NCBI GenBank assembly: GCA_900757145.1
Contig: CAAEMT010000014.1
Span: 1-64,000 of the forward strand
Source: Lachnospiraceae bacterium
Lineage (GTDB): Bacteria > Bacillota > Clostridia > Lachnospirales > Lachnospiraceae
DNA: 64,000 nucleotides
Reading direction: 5' to 3'
Shown here: positions 60,886 through 64,000 of the stretch, piece by piece
Layout: each line of letters starts with the position of its first letter
How positions within the stretch are numbered: the stretch's first letter is position 1
The notes under the pieces: generated by a model
The model's database searches: none
What the model was told of the DNA's origin: nothing
The model's input: the letters and a program-made list of their open reading frames with translations, nothing else
Translations under genes and position numbers: made by a program

Positions 60886-63165
60886 ATGAGTATTAGGATT
60901 GCTTTAGCAGGAAATCCGAATTGCGGAAAAACGACGTTATTTAATGGTCTGACCGGTGCAAATCAGTATACGGGTAATTGGCCGGGGGTCACAGTAGAAA
61001 AAAAAGAAGGAAAACTGAAGGGGCATAAGGATGTGATTATTCAGGATTTGCCGGGCATCTACTCTCTGTCGCCGTACACGCTGGAGGAAGTAGTTGCACG
61101 TAATTATCTTGTCAAGGAACAGCCGGATGTCATTTTGAATATTGTAGATGGCACGAATATAGAGCGTAATCTCTATTTAACGACACAGCTTATCGAACTT
61201 GGTCTTCCGGTGGTTGTAGCAGTCAACATGATTGATCTTGTCCGGAAAAACGGCGATACGATCGATCTTAAAAAGCTTGGAGCAGCTCTTGGATGTGAAG
61301 TTGTGGAGATGAGCGCGTTAAAGGGCGAGGGCGGTATGGAGGCGGCAAAGCGTGCCATTGCTTTAGCTGGAAAGGCTGTGGATGAACTGCCGCACGTATT
61401 TACCGGAAGTGTGGAACATGCACTGGCGCATATTGAGGAATCGGTGGCAGATTATGTAAAACCACAGTATCTTCGCTGGTATGCGATCAAAATATTTGAG
61501 CGTGATGAAAAAGTGTTGGAAGAACTCACGCTTTCAGACGAACTGTCAGAGCATCTGGAAGAGCATATTGCGGACTGTGAACGTGAACTGGACGACGATG
61601 CGGAGAGCATTATTACGAATCAGCGTTATGCATATATCAGTGGTGTTGTTTCAAAGGCGGTGAAGAAAAAAGCTGTAAAAGGAAGCTTAAGTGTTTCTGA
61701 TAAGATTGACCGTATTGTGACAAATCGTGTGCTTGCACTTCCTATTTTTGCAGCAGTGATGGTACTGATCTATTCGATTGCAATGGGAGGATATTCATTT
61801 TCTATCGGAACAATCGGTACAGATTGGGCGAATGACGTACTCTTTGGAGAAATTGTTCCGGGGGCAGTGGACACCGTACTTGCAGCAATTGGCATTTTAC
61901 CGGGAAGCTGGGTATACGGACTGATTCAGGATGGTATCATTGCAGGCGTTGGAGCTGTACTTGGATTTGTTCCGCAGATTCTCGTGCTGTGTTTCTTGCT
62001 TGCACTTCTTGAAGATGTAGGTTATATGGCTCGTATTGCGTTTGTAATGGATCGTATTTTCCGCCGTTTCGGTCTGTCGGGAAAGAGTTTCATTCCGCTG
62101 CTCGTGGCAACGGGATGCGGCGTTCCGGGTATCATGGCCTCCAGGACGATCGAACAGGATCGTGACCGAAAGATGACAATTATGACGACTGGGTTTATTC
62201 CGTGCGGCGCAAAGCTGCCGATTATCGGTCTGTTTGCCGGAGCTGTGTTCGGGGATTCTCCGTGGGTTGCTGCGTCTGCATTTTTTATTGGAATTGCTGC
62301 AGTTATTATTTCTGGAATTATGCTGAAAAAATTCAAAGCGTTTGCAGGAGAGCCGGCTCCGTTTGTTATGGAACTGCCAACGTACCATGCGCCCTCCATC
62401 AGTAATGCGCTTCGGTCAACATGGGAGAGAGGATGGTCGTTTATCAGACGTGCCGGTACGGTCGTTTTGATATCTTCTATCGTGTTATGGTTCTTGCAGG
62501 GATATGGCTTTGTAGACGGTGTATTCACCGCAGTGGAAGACAACAACCATTCGCTGCTTGCAGCAATCGGAAATGCAATAGCATGGATATTCTATCCTCT
62601 GGGCTGGATGGGCAGTATGGCTTGGAAGGCAACTGTAGCTACATTTACAGGTCTCATTGCGAAGGAAGAGGTAGTAAATACATTCGGAGTGCTTTATAAC
62701 TATGCAGGAGAGATAGATCTGATGGAGGATTCCAGTCCAATCTGGGCAATGGTAGCTGCTGATTTCAATCCGCTCACGACATATTCTTTTATGATCTTTA
62801 ACCTCTTGTGTGCACCTTGCTTTGCGGCAATGGGTGCAATCAAAAGAGAAATGAATAATCCAAAGTGGACGATCGGTGCGATTGCATATATGTGCGGCTT
62901 CGCTTATGTGATCTCTATGATTGTATATCAGATTGGTGGTCTGATTACGGGAATTGCACCGTTTAGTATCTGGACGATTATAGCCGCCACACTGCTTATA
63001 CTCCTTTTATATCTGCTGTTTAGAAAGGGAGAAGAACCGGATTATCAGGCGCATTCTCTTACATCTGTATCAGCGCACACAGAAACCGCTGCGGCAGGTT
63101 CCTGCTCTGGTATAGGGGGCTGCTCTGGATGTGCAGGTTGTGGTGGAAGTAAAAAAAGAAGATAA
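60886..63165 (+). CDS. feoB: ferrous iron transport protein B
   Basis: A 759-residue Fe2+ transporter. The N-terminal GTPase has G1 GNPNCGKTTLFNGLTG, G3 DLPGIYSL, and G4 NMID, followed by a helical GDI domain (about 180-260) and the membrane part with two Gate motifs, LLVATGCGVPGIMASRT and LCAPCFAAMGAIKRE. The C terminus ends in a Cys-rich tail (GSCSGIGGCSGCAGCGGS) that may bind iron or replace FeoC. GGAGAT precedes the ATG. Confidence 0.96.
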   Translation: MSIRIALAGNPNCGKTTLFNGLTGANQYTGNWPGVTVEKKEGKLKGHKDVIIQDLPGIYSLSPYTLEEVVARNYLVKEQPDVILNIVDGTNIERNLYLTTQLIELGLPVVVAVNMIDLVRKNGDTIDLKKLGAALGCEVVEMSALKGEGGMEAAKRAIALAGKAVDELPHVFTGSVEHALAHIEESVADYVKPQYLRWYAIKIFERDEKVLEELTLSDELSEHLEEHIADCERELDDDAESIITNQRYAYISGVVSKAVKKKAVKGSLSVSDKIDRIVTNRVLALPIFAAVMVLIYSIAMGGYSFSIGTIGTDWANDVLFGEIVPGAVDTVLAAIGILPGSWVYGLIQDGIIAGVGAVLGFVPQILVLCFLLALLEDVGYMARIAFVMDRIFRRFGLSGKSFIPLLVATGCGVPGIMASRTIEQDRDRKMTIMTTGFIPCGAKLPIIGLFAGAVFGDSPWVAASAFFIGIAAVIISGIMLKKFKAFAGEPAPFVMELPTYHAPSISNALRSTWERGWSFIRRAGTVVLISSIVLWFLQGYGFVDGVFTAVEDNNHSLLAAIGNAIAWIFYPLGWMGSMAWKATVATFTGLIAKEEVVNTFGVLYNYAGEIDLMEDSSPIWAMVAADFNPLTTYSFMIFNLLCAPCFAAMGAIKREMNNPKWTIGAIAYMCGFAYVISMIVYQIGGLITGIAPFSIWTIIAATLLILLLYLLFRKGEEPDYQAHSLTSVSAHTETAAAGSCSGIGGCSGCAGCGGSKKRR

Positions 63166-63272
63166 GCCGGGTGACGGTATCAGGCAGGCTGCGGCGTATA
63201 GGCAGAGCAGACCGCACGAGAAACAGATTCTGCGCATACACTGACAAAAAGGAGATAGACTGGGAGGCACAT

Positions 63273-64000
63273 GTGGATTACGTCAGAAGTATCCTGCATG
63301 CAGATGCTGTGCATCAGGCAGGATTTACAGGCAGAGGGGTTACAGCGGCAGTTCTGGATTCAGGGATCAGCCCGCATCCGGATTATGCGAAAAGAATCAT
63401 TGTGTTTGAAGATTTTGTGAATGGGAGACGTGAGTGCTACGATGACGCTTCTCATGGCACGCACGTATCGGGGATTCTCTGCGGAGACGGAAGGCGTAGC
63501 CGCGGGCGATACTGCGGAATCGCTCCGGGATGCAGTTTGATTCATCTGAAGGTGCTTGACAGGCATGGGGAAGGCGATACGAAGCAGCTCCTTCGGGCAA
63601 TACGCTGGGTGATCGCCAACCGGGAAGCATACCGGATCCGTATTATGAACATCTCTGCCGGAACAACGGCAGGCGAGCAGGCAAAAAGCGGAGCGCTTCT
63701 TGTAGAAGCTGTAGAGGAGGCGTGGGATGCTGGGATTGTTGTAGTGGCGGCAGCGGGAAATCAGGGACCGGCATTTTCAACGATCACAGTTCCGGGAAAC
63801 AGCCGCAAGATAATTACGGTAGGGGCGGCTGACTGGATATGGAGAAGTGTGGGAGGTGCGCGCCGCAGATATTCCGGCTGCGGACCGACAAGGGAATGTA
63901 TCTGCAAGCCTGAGCTTATTGCACCGGGAAATGAGGTGGTATCATGTTCACCTTACTGGAAAACAGGAAGATATTACGTAAAGAAGAGCGGTACCTCCAT
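63273..64000 (+). CDS. S8 family serine peptidase (3' end outside the window)
   Basis: The first 242 codons of a subtilase, running off the window. Asp is in AAVLDSGISPHPDY, His in DDASHGTHVSGIL, the oxyanion Asn in VVVAAAGNQGPA, and the nucleophile Ser in KKSGTS right at the edge, so the triad is canonical, unlike the gene at 58014. No signal peptide; the short N terminus VDYVRSILHADAVHQAGFTG fits intracellular subtilases. GTG 63273, 5 nt after GGGAGG, is chosen; a frame open back to 63171 has no better site. Confidence 0.88.
   Translation, partial: MDYVRSILHADAVHQAGFTGRGVTAAVLDSGISPHPDYAKRIIVFEDFVNGRRECYDDASHGTHVSGILCGDGRRSRGRYCGIAPGCSLIHLKVLDRHGEGDTKQLLRAIRWVIANREAYRIRIMNISAGTTAGEQAKSGALLVEAVEEAWDAGIVVVAAAGNQGPAFSTITVPGNSRKIITVGAADWIWRSVGGARRRYSGCGPTRECICKPELIAPGNEVVSCSPYWKTGRYYVKKSGTS

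Noticed and set aside
1..64000. tRNA, rRNA, transposase, integrase or prophage genes
   Set aside because: None was recognised on either strand by reading; a dedicated tRNA scan was not possible.

Overview
The window looks like a chromosomal segment of a strictly fermentative, gut-type Firmicute of the class Clostridia, most probably a Lachnospiraceae. The reasons are the SCIFF peptide with its radical-SAM maturase beside a fused secDF, the neighbourhoods rbfA-nrnA-truB-ribF and yicC-remA-gmk-rpoZ, strong AGGAGG ribosome binding sites, a moderate GC content, and an iron uptake set made of two FeoA proteins plus FeoB. No rRNA, tRNA, phage, transposase or CRISPR array was seen. The species cannot be named from the sequence.

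Layout. 1-4009 holds the end of a translation-associated operon (rbfA, nrnA, truB, ribF, DUF3592 protein), preceded by a 127-bp-period tandem repeat. 4101-13072 is a complete-looking autoinducer-2 (AI-2) module: lsrR-lsrK-cupin leftward and lsrA-lsrC-lsrD-lsrB-lsrF rightward from a divergent promoter region. It has no lsrG; a small cupin takes that place. 13215-20348 carries an AEC transporter, rpsO, pnp, a repeat-rich SH3b lipoprotein with a substrate-binding-protein-like tail, and an M18 aminopeptidase. 20409-26811 is an AraC-controlled operon (binding protein, two permeases, Gfo/Idh/MocA oxidoreductase, N-acetylneuraminate lyase) that resembles systems for 2,7-anhydro-sialic acid. 26928-33230 has tyrA, an EF-G-like GTPase and several small or secreted proteins. 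33508-39295 is scfA-scfB-secDF-recJ. 41065-44609 is a gap-pgk-tpi glycolytic cluster with duplicated intergenic repeats before tpi. 44738-56505 is housekeeping (methyltransferase, LURP-one and YitT proteins, dtd, MATE, rqcH, yicC-remA-gmk-rpoZ, DUF308 protein, rimO, pgsA, CinA domain). 56633-64000 contains uncharacterised small genes, a Cys/Gly/Asn-rich coat-like peptide, an S8 subtilase family protein whose nucleophile position is Cys, a DtxR-family regulator, feoA-feoA-feoB, and a second, canonical S8 protease cut off by the window end.

Working together. The lsr genes should import AI-2, phosphorylate it, sense it through LsrR and degrade it through LsrF; the cupin is a candidate for the missing isomerase step. 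The AraC operon should import a sialic-acid derivative, convert it to Neu5Ac and cleave it, although nanE, nanK and a sialidase are not in the window. The DtxR-type regulator next to feo, together with two overlapping palindromes on the feo promoter, gives a simple iron (or manganese) feedback circuit.

The points most worth a second look are the lsr module with a cupin instead of LsrG and an altered LsrB site, the Ser-to-Cys subtilase beside a 14-cysteine coat-like peptide, and the SH3b/low-complexity/ABC_sub_bind-like lipoprotein. Family names come from recognition of the translated sequences; no database search was run.
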